Positions 1-8,407 of a stretch of DNA of 64,000 bases are shown here, in pieces (within the stretch, counting starts at the first letter, position 1; each line of letters begins with the position of its first letter). Below the pieces are notes generated by a model, which saw only the letters and a list, made by a program, of their open reading frames with translations, was not told where the DNA came from and did no database searches. Source of the stretch: Seonamhaeicola sp. ML3 (GTDB lineage: Bacteria; Bacteroidota; Bacteroidia; Flavobacteriales; Flavobacteriaceae); contig NZ_CP096884.1 of the NCBI RefSeq assembly GCF_023273855.1, forward strand, positions 2,170,001 to 2,234,000, read 5' to 3'. A program made the position numbers and the translations under genes.

Positions 1-522
1 TCTATTCCTGAATTTTCTACAACAACAGGGTATTACCTTAAAAAGACATTACACCCTGGTGTAAGGTTAAATGATGATGGTTCTAGTGTTGGTCAAAGAC
101 ATTATGATGTTTATTTTAGATATACAGAATTATTCTTGATATTTGCTGAAGCTGCTAATGAAGTTGGTGGACCAGATCAGGCCATTAATGGGATGTCTGC
201 TCGTGATGTTATAGCTGCTATAAGAGAAAGAGCAGGTCTTGACCAGCCAGATAGTTATTTAGCATCTATTACAACAAAAGAGGCAATGCGTGAATTAATT
301 AGAAATGAGCGTAGATTAGAGCTTAGTTTTGAAGGACATAGATTCTGGGATTTAAGACGTTGGGGGGTATCTTTAAATGAAACTGCCTCTGGTTATTTCT
401 TTAATGGAACCGAATACATAGATATACCATCTGTGGAGTCCAGAAGTTTTCCAACATTGTATATGCCAATTCCTAATAATGAGGTTTTGAGATTTGACAT
501 AGAACAAAATGCAGGCTATTAA
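1..522 (+). CDS. SusD/RagB-like nutrient-binding outer-membrane lipoprotein, C-terminal part only
   Basis: The reading frame is open from base 1, so this is the 3' end of a gene that begins left of the window. The residues before the first possible internal start continue the same protein (RYTELFLIFAEAANE), which is a hallmark of the SusD C-terminal half. The segment GHRFWDLRRWG followed by a short loop and a 'PIPNNEV' end is also typical of SusD. SusD proteins cap a SusC TonB-dependent transporter at the cell surface and bind the oligosaccharides being imported; the partner SusC is expected upstream, outside the window. The stop is 35 bp before the next lipoprotein gene, so the two are probably co-transcribed. 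The glycan bound cannot be read from this fragment; ulvan oligomers are inferred from the neighbours. Confidence 0.93.
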   Translation, partial: SIPEFSTTTGYYLKKTLHPGVRLNDDGSSVGQRHYDVYFRYTELFLIFAEAANEVGGPDQAINGMSARDVIAAIRERAGLDQPDSYLASITTKEAMRELIRNERRLELSFEGHRFWDLRRWGVSLNETASGYFFNGTEYIDIPSVESRSFPTLYMPIPNNEVLRFDIEQNAGY

Positions 523-557
523 GGCTAAATTTTAAAAGAATTAAAACATATTTAAAC

Positions 558-1613
558 ATGAAAATAAAATTAATTATAATTTTCGCAGTGCTTCTAAGTA
601 TCATGGCTTGTGAAAATCAAGATAATATAGTTGCAGATTTCGGCTCAACTTCAGTCTTTTTTCCATTCCAAAGACCTGCTAGAACTTTAGTTCAAGGTAA
701 CTACGATCTGGGATTTAATGACAACGATAACAATGGTAGATTTGAAATTGGTGTTGTAATGTCTGGAGTTGTTGAAAATGGTATGGACAGAAGAGTGTTT
801 TTTGAACTGGCTCCAGACTTAATAGATGCAAATACATTGGGAGTAGATTCTGTTAATGTGCAATTATTACCAGCTTCTTACTATACTATAGAACAGTCAA
901 GTCCAGTTACTATTCCTGCAGGTTCTATAAATGGACGTATTCCTGTTCAGTTAGAAGATGCATTCTTTGATGACCCTTTAGCTTTTGCAGCAGAAAATGA
1001 AACACATTATGTAATTCCTTTAAGAATAACTGATTTTGAAGGACTAGACTCTTTATTAACAGGAGTTCCTCTTGTAGACAACCCTGTTAAAGTAGTAGAT
1101 GAAGATTGGAATCCTGCTCCAAAAGATTACACGCTTTTTGGTATAAAGTTCATGAACAAATACCAAGGTATATATTTACGTCGTGGAGCTGATGTTATGA
1201 CAAATGGTCTTGGCGAGGTAACTACCTCTGAATATAGAGCTGAGTTTGTTGTAGACGATGAGTTGACCGATTTAATGACTAGTGGAAGGTCTAGTGTAAA
1301 TTACGATAATCGTGTACGTAGAGGAGAACTTACAAGTCCAGGAAATGTTAATATCCAATTACTATTCAATAGTGATGAAACATGTACTATAACTAGTGCT
1401 GAAGACGATCCTTATAATGTATCTGGATCTGGAAGATTTGTTGAAGATGGTGATGCTTTTGGAGGAGAACAACGTGATGTTATTTATTTAGATTATTCTT
1501 ATACCGATGCAGTAAATAATGAAACGCATGCAGTAAAGGATACTCTTGTTATTAGAAACAGAAATGTGAAATTTGAGCAGTTTGTTTTAGAACTTACTGA
1601 ATCTGATGATTAA
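558..1613 (+). CDS. SusE-like / DUF1735-type surface glycan-binding lipoprotein
   Basis: A 351-residue lipoprotein. The N-terminus is a type II signal peptide ending in SIMAC with lipidated Cys18, followed by an acidic/polar stretch typical of surface-exposed Bacteroidota lipoproteins. The rest is beta-rich with no catalytic motif. A DUF1735-like beta-sandwich seems to cover about residues 25-170 (pattern RRVFFELAPD...LLPASYYTI...IPAG), followed by a second beta domain with the KYQGIYLRRG segment seen in DUF1735/DUF4361 proteins. These sit directly after SusD in many PULs and are thought to help capture glycan at the surface. It follows the SusD-like gene by 35 bp and is closed by a strong terminator, so it is the last gene of the SusCD operon. 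Family assignment is from memory of the pattern, not a search. Confidence 0.8.
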   Translation: MKIKLIIIFAVLLSIMACENQDNIVADFGSTSVFFPFQRPARTLVQGNYDLGFNDNDNNGRFEIGVVMSGVVENGMDRRVFFELAPDLIDANTLGVDSVNVQLLPASYYTIEQSSPVTIPAGSINGRIPVQLEDAFFDDPLAFAAENETHYVIPLRITDFEGLDSLLTGVPLVDNPVKVVDEDWNPAPKDYTLFGIKFMNKYQGIYLRRGADVMTNGLGEVTTSEYRAEFVVDDELTDLMTSGRSSVNYDNRVRRGELTSPGNVNIQLLFNSDETCTITSAEDDPYNVSGSGRFVEDGDAFGGEQRDVIYLDYSYTDAVNNETHAVKDTLVIRNRNVKFEQFVLELTESDD

Positions 1614-1650
1614 TAGTTTCAGTTTCTCTAACAAAATCCGTTAGATATAT

Positions 1651-1685
1651 AAAAAAGCGAGACATTTAAGTCTCGCTTTTTTTAT
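1651..1685 (+). terminator. Rho-independent terminator of the SusCD operon
   Basis: A perfect stem of AAAAAAGCGAGAC paired with GTCTCGCTTTTTT around a 6-nt ATTTAA loop, ending in a run of T. It lies 38 bp after the SusE-like stop codon. Confidence 0.9.
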
Positions 1686-1710
1686 TGAATTTTAGGTTTT
1701 GTTTAATATT

Positions 1711-1755
1711 CAGGATACAACAGGATAGATAATATTTTTTATCATAATATATTAG
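1711..1755 (+). promoter_or_regulatory. Operator/promoter module 1 (CAGGAYA direct repeat plus -7 box), upstream of a putative small RNA
   Basis: Direct repeat CAGGATA-CAA-CAGGATA at 1711-1727, with the half-sites starting 10 bp apart. After 20 bp comes TATATTAG at 1748-1755, which resembles the Bacteroidota -7 box TAnnTTTG. Seven other places in the window share this layout. This copy is unusual because no ORF follows before a terminator at 1811-1852. Binding by the locus AraC-type regulator is inferred. Confidence 0.6.
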
Positions 1756-1760
1756 AACAA

Positions 1761-1852
1761 TATTCAAGTTTTTAGTTTAGAGTAAGTTATAATTATTTGA
1801 GTTAGTCACTACTCTCCATTGTATGTGTTGTTTACGATGGAGAGTTTTTTTA
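1761..1852 (+). ncRNA. Putative short untranslated RNA between two operator modules
   Basis: Predicted from signals only. A promoter module ends at 1755 and an intrinsic terminator lies at 1811-1852, which would give a transcript of about 90 nt (start about 1761). I see no start codon with a meaningful ORF before the terminator. The 341-bp gap 1614-1954 otherwise contains only the previous operon's terminator and the next gene's own operator module. PUL-linked small RNAs are known in Bacteroides, usually acting on SusC mRNAs. Alternatives are a remnant of a duplicated promoter region, or an attenuator if the promoter reads into the sulfatase gene. Confidence 0.35.
1811..1852 (+). terminator. 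Intrinsic terminator inside the gap before the sulfatase-GH78 gene
   Basis: ACTCTCCATTG (1811-1821) pairs with CGATGGAGAGT (1835-1845, one G-T pair), followed by seven T. It has no annotated gene directly upstream, which is the reason for proposing a small RNA. Confidence 0.8.
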
Positions 1853-1872
1853 TGTGATATGCATAAAATATT

Positions 1873-1917
1873 CAGGACAGTGCAGGATAAAGTAAGGCAA
1901 TAAATAAGTTAGTTTTA
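1873..1917 (+). promoter_or_regulatory. Operator/promoter module 2, for the sulfatase-GH78 fusion gene
   Basis: Direct repeat CAGGACA-GTG-CAGGATA at 1873-1889, 20 bp, then TAGTTTTA at 1910-1917 as -7 box. The start codon is 38 bp beyond the box. Confidence 0.65.
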
Positions 1918-1954
1918 TACACTATTATAATATTTAACAGTTAACTAAACTTTA

Positions 1955-4900
1955 ATGTCTAAAATCAAAATTTTATTCGGACTTACATTGGCAATTGGAT
2001 GTTTCAATTTCGCAATTGCTCAGGAAAAGCCAAATATCATTTTCATTCTAACAGATGACCAACGTTTCGATGCGATTGGGTATGCTGGTAATGAATTTGT
2101 TGAAACACCAGAAATGGATAATTTGGCTAAATCAGGAACTTATTTCAATACAGCAATTGTTACAACGCCCATATGTGCGGCAAGTAGAGCTAGTATTTTT
2201 ACTGGATTACACGAACGTGCACATAACTACAACTTTCAAACAGGTAATGTTAGAGATGAGTACATGGAGAATTCTTATCCAACACTTTTAAAAAACAATG
2301 GGTATTATACAGGGTTCTTTGGTAAATATGGTGTACGCTACAATCATCTAAATAAACAATTTGATGAATACGACTCTTACGATAGAAATAATCGTTTTAA
2401 AGATAAAAGAGGTTACTATTACAAAACTATCGACAAGGATACAGTCCATCTAACAAGATATACAGGGCAACAAGCATTAGATTTTATTGATAAAAATGCA
2501 ACTAATAATAAGCCGTTTTGTTTATCATTAAGTTTTAGTGCTCCCCATGCACACGATGGTGCGCTAGAACAATATTTCTGGCAAGATACTACAGATAACC
2601 TTTTACAGGATACAACCATTCCAGAACCAGCTTTAGGAGATGATAAGTACTTCATGGCTCAGCCAAAAATAGTTAGAGATGGTTTCAATAGATTACGTTG
2701 GACATGGCGTTATGATACCCCAGAAAAGTATCAGCATAGTCTTAAAGGGTATTACAGAATGATTTCTGGAATAGATTTAGAAATCAAGAAAATCCGTGAA
2801 AAACTTAAAGAGAAAGGCATTGATAAAAATACCGTTATCATACTCATGGGTGATAATGGGTATTTCCTAGGTGAGCGTCAATTTGCAGGCAAATGGCTTA
2901 TGTATGATAACTCGGTTAGAGTGCCACTAATCATTTTTGATCCAAGAGAAGGTAAACATCAAGATATTGATGAAATGGTATTGAATATTGACGTACCACA
3001 AACCATAGCTGATATTGCAGGTGTAAAGGCTCCAGAAACTTGGCAGGGAAAAAGTTTGTTACCTATAGTAAAGCAGGAATCAAGTAGTATTGAAAGAGAT
3101 ACCATTTTAATAGAACATATTTGGAATTTTAGTGAAATACCACCAAGTGAAGGTGTTAGGACTAAAAAATGGAAATATTTTAGATATGTAAACGATCAAA
3201 CCATAGAGGAACTATATAATCTTGAAAAAGATCCTTTAGAAACTAAAAACCTTATTGGTAAGAAAAAATATAGAGAAACGGCCAATAAGTTAAGAGCTAA
3301 GCTAAATGAGTTAATTAAGAAGAACAGCAATGCATATCGTGCTGCTCCAACTGATCTAACAGTAGAACTCATTAGAGAACCACAAACTGAAGTTGAAATA
3401 TTCGATTTAAAACCAGAATTCGGTTGGACCGTGCCTTTAGGTTCTAAATTCCAAAGTGCATATCAAGTCTTGGTTGCTTCTAGTAAAGCAATTATAGATG
3501 CTAATAATGGAGATGTATGGGACAGTGGTAGAGTAGCATCATTACAATCTACTGATGTTGAGTATATGGGAGACGCGCTAGAACTCAACAAAACGTATTA
3601 CTGGAAAGTTAGAATTTGGGATGAAGAAAATAGATTGGTAGATTATTCTGAAGCTCAAAAGTTTACTACTGGAAAAAGCGATAGCTATATTATTTCAACA
3701 GAGAATAAATACCTTATAGATAAAGTAAAACCTGTAAAATTTGAAAATAGAGGCGATTTCTATTTCATGGATTTTGGTAAGGCTGCTTTTGCAACCATTG
3801 ATTTTAATTATGAAGCTAAAGAACCACATACATTAACCGTAAGAATTGGTGAAATGGTGGATGATAATGGTAATGTGAATAGAACACCGCCTGCAAGAAG
3901 TAACATTCGCTATCAAGAAATTAAAGTTAATGTAACCCCAGGAAAGACTAAATATCAGATAGAGATTGATCCAGTTCCAGACAAACGTATGAAGGGGCCT
4001 AGTAAAGCTATTCCATTACAAGAAGGATGGCCTGTTTTACAACCGTTTAGATATGCTGAAGTTGAAGGCGCCAAAACAACTTTAAAAGCTGAAGATTTTG
4101 AACAATTACGATATACTAGTTATTGGGATGATGAAGCGAGCAGCTTTAAAAGTAATAACGATATTTTAAATCAAGTTTGGGATTTTTGTAAATACTCTAT
4201 TAAAGCAACCACTTTTGCTGGTTTATATGTTGATGGAGACAGAGAGCGTATTCCTTACGAGGCAGACGCTTATCTAAATCAATTAAGTCATTATACTACA
4301 GATAGAGAGTATGCCATAGCGAGACGTACTATAGAGTACTTTATGCAAAATCCTACATGGCCAACCGAATGGCAACAGCACGTAGCATTATTGATTTATG
4401 CGGATTACATGTACACAGGTAACACCGAATTAATTGAGCGTTATTATGAACAATTAAAGTACAAGACGCTTTACGATTTATCTAACGAAGATGGGTTAAT
4501 AACCTCTACAAAAGTTACTCAAGACTTTATGTATAAGCTCGGATTTGAAAAGGGTTATAAAAAACTGTTAACTGATATTGTAGACTGGCCAGGAGCTAAT
4601 TTCGCTAGAAGTAAGACAAAAGGAGAACGTGATGGTTTTGTTTTTCAGCCTTACAATACGGTAATTAACTCTTTCTTCTATGAGAACATGAAAATCATGG
4701 CGGAGTTCGCTGGAATTTTAGGTAAAACTCAAGAGGCATTAGATTTTGAATATAGAGCTGCCAAAGCTAAGAAAGCTGTAAATGAGCAGATGTTCGATAA
4801 AGAACGTGGTGTTTATGTAGACGGTATTGGTACAGACCATGCTTCTTTACACGCCAACATGATGCCTTTAGCATTTGGTTTGGTACCAGAAGAGCATTTC

Positions 4901-5473
4901 CAATCTGTTGTTGATTATGTGAAGTCTAGAGGGTTAGCTTGTAGCGTTTACGGCGCACAGTTTTTAATGGATGGTTTGTATAATGCTGGTGAGGCAGATT
5001 ATGCTTTAGAATTACTGGCAAGTAAGGCCAAAAGAAGCTGGTATAACATGATAAGAGTCGGCTCTACAATTAGTTTGGAAGCATGGGATTACGAATACAA
5101 AATTAATTTAGACTGGAACCACGCTTGGGGAGCTGCGCCTGCGAATGTAATTCCAAGAGGACTTTGGGGTATAAAGCCAAAGACACCAGGTTTTGGTATT
5201 GCAACAATAAAACCCCAAATGGGTAAGCTTAGGTCTAGTGAAATTACGGTGCCAACTGTAAGAGGCCCAATTAAAGCTAAGTATACATACAAAGGAGCCC
5301 GTTTACAGGAGTATGAAATTGAGATTCCTGGAAATATGGTTGCCGAATTTTCATTAAATGACTTAGATGGTAAAGATTTAAGGCATAACGGTGATAAAGT
5401 ACCATCTGCTTTTAATTACATAAGATTATCTCCAGGTAAACATACCATTCAATTAAAAATAAATTCTTTTTAA
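1955..5473 (+). CDS. Bimodular exported enzyme: S1 sulfatase fused to a GH78 alpha-L-rhamnosidase
   Basis: 1172 residues with a type I signal peptide (cleavage near AIAQ, residue 23). Residues about 25-465 form an S1 formylglycine sulfatase: metal-binding TDDQ near residue 33, the maturation motif CAASR with Cys74, and [10 protein letters not shown] in the C-terminal part. Residues about 475-570 are the immunoglobulin-like domain usually found at the start of GH78 enzymes (AYQVLVASS...YYWKVRIWD). The remainder is a GH78 (alpha/alpha)6 region with the acidic cluster [12 protein letters not shown] near residue 758 and the C-terminal beta domain. It should remove a sulfate ester and a rhamnose from the same ulvan oligomer, probably in the periplasm. 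Similar sulfatase/rhamnosidase fusions are described in the Formosa agariphila ulvan PUL. It is a single-gene unit with its own operator and terminator. Positional specificity of the sulfatase is not visible. Confidence 0.9.
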   Translation: MSKIKILFGLTLAIGCFNFAIAQEKPNIIFILTDDQRFDAIGYAGNEFVETPEMDNLAKSGTYFNTAIVTTPICAASRASIFTGLHERAHNYNFQTGNVRDEYMENSYPTLLKNNGYYTGFFGKYGVRYNHLNKQFDEYDSYDRNNRFKDKRGYYYKTIDKDTVHLTRYTGQQALDFIDKNATNNKPFCLSLSFSAPHAHDGALEQYFWQDTTDNLLQDTTIPEPALGDDKYFMAQPKIVRDGFNRLRWTWRYDTPEKYQHSLKGYYRMISGIDLEIKKIREKLKEKGIDKNTVIILMGDNGYFLGERQFAGKWLMYDNSVRVPLIIFDPREGKHQDIDEMVLNIDVPQTIADIAGVKAPETWQGKSLLPIVKQESSSIERDTILIEHIWNFSEIPPSEGVRTKKWKYFRYVNDQTIEELYNLEKDPLETKNLIGKKKYRETANKLRAKLNELIKKNSNAYRAAPTDLTVELIREPQTEVEIFDLKPEFGWTVPLGSKFQSAYQVLVASSKAIIDANNGDVWDSGRVASLQSTDVEYMGDALELNKTYYWKVRIWDEENRLVDYSEAQKFTTGKSDSYIISTENKYLIDKVKPVKFENRGDFYFMDFGKAAFATIDFNYEAKEPHTLTVRIGEMVDDNGNVNRTPPARSNIRYQEIKVNVTPGKTKYQIEIDPVPDKRMKGPSKAIPLQEGWPVLQPFRYAEVEGAKTTLKAEDFEQLRYTSYWDDEASSFKSNNDILNQVWDFCKYSIKATTFAGLYVDGDRERIPYEADAYLNQLSHYTTDREYAIARRTIEYFMQNPTWPTEWQQHVALLIYADYMYTGNTELIERYYEQLKYKTLYDLSNEDGLITSTKVTQDFMYKLGFEKGYKKLLTDIVDWPGANFARSKTKGERDGFVFQPYNTVINSFFYENMKIMAEFAGILGKTQEALDFEYRAAKAKKAVNEQMFDKERGVYVDGIGTDHASLHANMMPLAFGLVPEEHFQSVVDYVKSRGLACSVYGAQFLMDGLYNAGEADYALELLASKAKRSWYNMIRVGSTISLEAWDYEYKINLDWNHAWGAAPANVIPRGLWGIKPKTPGFGIATIKPQMGKLRSSEITVPTVRGPIKAKYTYKGARLQEYEIEIPGNMVAEFSLNDLDGKDLRHNGDKVPSAFNYIRLSPGKHTIQLKINSF

Positions 5474-5492
5474 CGAACGTTGAAGAGTTAGT

Positions 5493-5530
5493 ACAAAAAA
5501 AGGAACTTGAATACAAGTTCCTTTTTTTGT
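5493..5530 (+). terminator. Rho-independent terminator after the sulfatase-GH78 gene
   Basis: Near-symmetric stem ACAAAAAAAGGAACTTG / CAAGTTCCTTTTTTTGT around an AATA loop. The A/T flanks allow it to work in both directions. Confidence 0.9.
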
Positions 5531-5601
5531 CTAAAATATCTTTTTTCTATAAATAGTGTAGTATATTACCGAATCAACTAACTAAATTAAATACATTCAT
5601 C

Positions 5602-7458
5602 ATGTTCAAGACAATTTATATTTTTTTAGCACTCATACTTTTTATATCATGTTCTCAACAAAAGGAAGTTAAAATTGAAGGTGAACTAAAAAAGTGGCAT
5701 AAGGTCACTTTAAACTTTGAGGGACCAGAAACTTCGGAGTTAGCAGAAGAGAATCCATTTCTTGATTACAGATTAGATGTTGTTTTTAGTAATAGTGAAG
5801 AAAGTTTTAAAATCCCTGGCTTTTTTGCGGCGGATGGTAATGCTGCAGATACGAGCAGTGATTCAGGTAATATTTGGCAAGTAAGATTTACGCCAAATAC
5901 TACCGGAGAATGGACTTATACGGTTTCTTTTAAAGAAGGTGATAACGTAGCCATTGCTGAAGATATTACAAGTGCCTCAAGCGCTGGTTTTATGGATGGG
6001 CAAACAGGAACTTTCGTGATTACAGAATCAGATAAAACAGGTATTGATAATAGAGCTAAAGGTAAGTTGGAATATATAGGCGAATCGTATTTGAAATTTG
6101 CAGATAGCCAAAAGTATTTTATAAAATTAGGAGTGGACGCTCCAGAGAATTTATTGGCTTACACTGATATAGATGTGTCTACAAATGCGCTCGGATTTCA
6201 AAAAACCTGGGGACCACATGAAAAGGATTTTGATGAAAGTGCAGCACCTTATCTATGGCAAGAAACAAAAGGTAAGAACCTTTTGGGAGCTATTAATTAC
6301 TTAGCTAGCGAAGAATTAAACGTATTTTCATTCCTGACCTTTAATGTAGATGGAGATGATAGAAATATTTTTCCTCATCTTTTAAAGGTGCCTGTTGAAG
6401 AATATGAAACTTATGCCAGCGTGAAGAAAAATAAAGAGGCCTGGGAAACTATGTTTCATAAAACACGTTTTGATGTATCGAAATTAGATCAATGGGAGCG
6501 TATTTTTGAATATGGCGAAACCAAAGGCATGTTTTTACACTTTAAAACCCACGAAACCGAAACAGATCATTTAATGGACAAGAGTGTTTTTGGTACAGAG
6601 GGTAAATTATACTATCGTGAACTTATTGCGCGTTTCGGACATCATTTATCTATGAACTGGAATTTAGGTGAAGAAAATAATCAGCCCACAGAAGAGGTGT
6701 TAAAAGTAGCTGATTATGTTTCAAAATTAGATGCGTATAAGAGTCATTTGGTATTGCATACGTTTCCGAATAAAGATGATAGATACCACGATTTTGTTGG
6801 AGATAAATCTCCTTTAACTGGTGCATCATTACAATTGAGTCATCCAGATTTTAACGATGTGCACCCAAGGGTTTTAAAATGGAGAAAAATATCAGATGCC
6901 ACTGGAAAAGAATGGGCATTGGCTGTTGATGAGCCAGGGAAAGCAAATATTGCGTTATTACCAGACGATGAAGACCCAGAACATAATTATGCCAGAGGTA
7001 GAGCTATGTATGGTACTTTATTTGCTGGAGGATTTGGTGTTGAGTGGTATTTTGGTTATGCCAGTCCAAATTCAGATTTAACCTGTCAGGATTTTAGAAG
7101 TCGGGATTTATTTTGGGATCAAAACCGTTATGCCTTGAATTTTTTTAATAACCATATCCCATTTTGGGAGATGGAACCTCAAGATGCGTTAGTAGCTTCA
7201 GAAGACATAGCTTATTGTTTAGCCAAAGAAGGAGAGGTTTACGCAATTTATGTAGAAGCTAATGCGGATAAAATAAAGTTGGATTTAGGAGATTCAGGAA
7301 AGGTGTTTAATGTAAAATGGTTTGATCCAAGGAATGGAGGTAGCCTTCAGGATGGAGAAACTACTTTAGTTAAAGCCAATGGAATTGTGGGATTAGGTAC
7401 TCCTCCATCTTCATACAAGAAAGATTGGATTATTCTTTTAAAGAACAATTCGTTATAG
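5602..7458 (+). CDS. DUF5060-type glycoside hydrolase lipoprotein (GH140-like architecture)
   Basis: 618-residue lipoprotein (lipobox FISC, Cys17). Residues about 30-150 match the DUF5060 beta-sandwich (HKVTLNFEGPETSE...NPFLDYRLDVVF...TGEWTYTVSF). The central part, about 155-520, looks like a TIM barrel: strand ends carry the dead-end motifs SFLTFNVDGDDRN, NWNLGEEN (candidate acid/base Glu) and LAVDEPG (candidate nucleophile Glu). The last about 90 residues form a small beta domain like the 'putative collagen-binding' domain that ends such enzymes. This order is shared with GH140-type and related DUF5060 glycosidases; the exact family and sugar are not clear. It stands alone: a terminator precedes it, and it lacks the CAGGAYA operator that most genes here carry. 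Periplasmic or surface action on a side branch is inferred. Confidence 0.7.
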   Translation: MFKTIYIFLALILFISCSQQKEVKIEGELKKWHKVTLNFEGPETSELAEENPFLDYRLDVVFSNSEESFKIPGFFAADGNAADTSSDSGNIWQVRFTPNTTGEWTYTVSFKEGDNVAIAEDITSASSAGFMDGQTGTFVITESDKTGIDNRAKGKLEYIGESYLKFADSQKYFIKLGVDAPENLLAYTDIDVSTNALGFQKTWGPHEKDFDESAAPYLWQETKGKNLLGAINYLASEELNVFSFLTFNVDGDDRNIFPHLLKVPVEEYETYASVKKNKEAWETMFHKTRFDVSKLDQWERIFEYGETKGMFLHFKTHETETDHLMDKSVFGTEGKLYYRELIARFGHHLSMNWNLGEENNQPTEEVLKVADYVSKLDAYKSHLVLHTFPNKDDRYHDFVGDKSPLTGASLQLSHPDFNDVHPRVLKWRKISDATGKEWALAVDEPGKANIALLPDDEDPEHNYARGRAMYGTLFAGGFGVEWYFGYASPNSDLTCQDFRSRDLFWDQNRYALNFFNNHIPFWEMEPQDALVASEDIAYCLAKEGEVYAIYVEANADKIKLDLGDSGKVFNVKWFDPRNGGSLQDGETTLVKANGIVGLGTPPSSYKKDWIILLKNNSL

Positions 7459-7520
7459 TTTCAATACTATTTTTTTAATACGGTAGTTTATTCAAATCAC
7501 TTTTATTACTTAGATTTTTA

Positions 7521-7565
7521 CCGCACAGTACAGGACAGGTCTAATCATTACATAATTTATATTTA
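7521..7565 (+). promoter_or_regulatory. Operator/promoter module 3, for the lipoprotein-GH43-GH3-GH105 operon
   Basis: CCGCACA-GTA-CAGGACA at 7521-7537 (first half degenerate), 20 bp, then TATATTTA at 7558-7565. The leader is about 50 nt and could fold at its 5' end: AGAAAA (7572-7577) pairs with TTTTCT (7585-7590), extended by CACC/GGTG. Confidence 0.6.
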
Positions 7566-7621
7566 TGCACCAGAAAATCGCTGGTTTTCTATTGGTGATA
7601 AAATAAATCATTCGACAAATT

Positions 7622-8395
7622 ATGCATAAAAAAAAGATAAAGTTTTTTAGGATTACGTTATCTATTATAATGATAAGTTTTTTATTTATCTCATGTTCCA
7701 ATTCTAGTGAAAGCGATCCCATAGAAGAGGAAATCCAGGTAGAAGAAGAAAAAGAGGAGACTACACCAAGTGGTAATACCTGTTCCTCTAGTGAATTGTT
7801 CGTTGAAAAAGATGGATTTGTTCGTGTAGATATCAAAAACCCTAGCAAGACTTCAAACGGATGGTCAACTGCCAAAAATTTATCTGGTTTTGAAGGTGAA
7901 GACTATATTATTTGGACAGGCTCAGATAATTTTAATAATCCAGGCCAAGGGGTAATGAAGTTCACCATTAAAATAAGCAATGCGGGAACCTATCAATTTG
8001 TATGGCGGTCTAGAATTGGTAAGGGTACCAGTAAGTCTGAACATAATGACTCCTGGTTAAGAATTAATGGTGATGATTTTTTTGGAGAAAAACAATCAAC
8101 TGGTCACAGAGTATATCCTAAGGGTTCAGGAAAAACACCTAACCCAGAAGGTTCAAGTAAAGATGGTTGGCTTAAAGTGTATATGAATAGAGTGGGTGAA
8201 TGGTTTTGGAAATCTAATACAAATGATAAAGACGCCTATGATGTTTTTGTAACGTTTGACAAAGCTGGGACTTACGATGTTGAAATTTCTGGAAGATCAA
8301 ATTCTCACGCCATTGACCAGTTTGTATTGTTCAAAACAGATAAAACCCTATCTCAGGCACAAAATGCCGCGTTAAGTGAGGTTAAATGTAAGTAA
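7622..8395 (+). CDS. Surface lipoprotein with a carbohydrate-binding-like beta-sandwich
   Basis: 257 residues. Lipobox FISC with Cys21 is followed by a very acidic linker of about 30 residues (ESDPIEEEIQVEEEKEE), a known feature of surface-exported Bacteroidota lipoproteins. The remaining about 200 residues are a single beta-rich domain with many aromatic and Gly residues (YIIWTGSDNFNNPGQGVMKF, YQFVWRSRIGKG, GTYDVEISGRS). It resembles the C-terminal accessory module of GH115 enzymes and CBM-like domains. No catalytic motif is seen. It opens an operon with an operator in front, so it is a good candidate for a surface glycan-binding protein. The binding function is inferred. Confidence 0.7.
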   Translation: MHKKKIKFFRITLSIIMISFLFISCSNSSESDPIEEEIQVEEEKEETTPSGNTCSSSELFVEKDGFVRVDIKNPSKTSNGWSTAKNLSGFEGEDYIIWTGSDNFNNPGQGVMKFTIKISNAGTYQFVWRSRIGKGTSKSEHNDSWLRINGDDFFGEKQSTGHRVYPKGSGKTPNPEGSSKDGWLKVYMNRVGEWFWKSNTNDKDAYDVFVTFDKAGTYDVEISGRSNSHAIDQFVLFKTDKTLSQAQNAALSEVKCK

Positions 8396-8407
8396 GATAA
8401 AACAGGT

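Noticed and set aside
136-522. A 128-residue gene starting with TTG at 136
   Set aside because: The same frame is open back to base 1 and reads as SusD throughout, so this is an internal codon of a truncated gene.
1711-1889. CRISPR-like or IS-end repeats
   Set aside because: The repeats are 7-bp halves with a 3-bp gap, placed singly before genes with a fixed distance to a -7 box; there are no spacers, target duplications or transposase genes.
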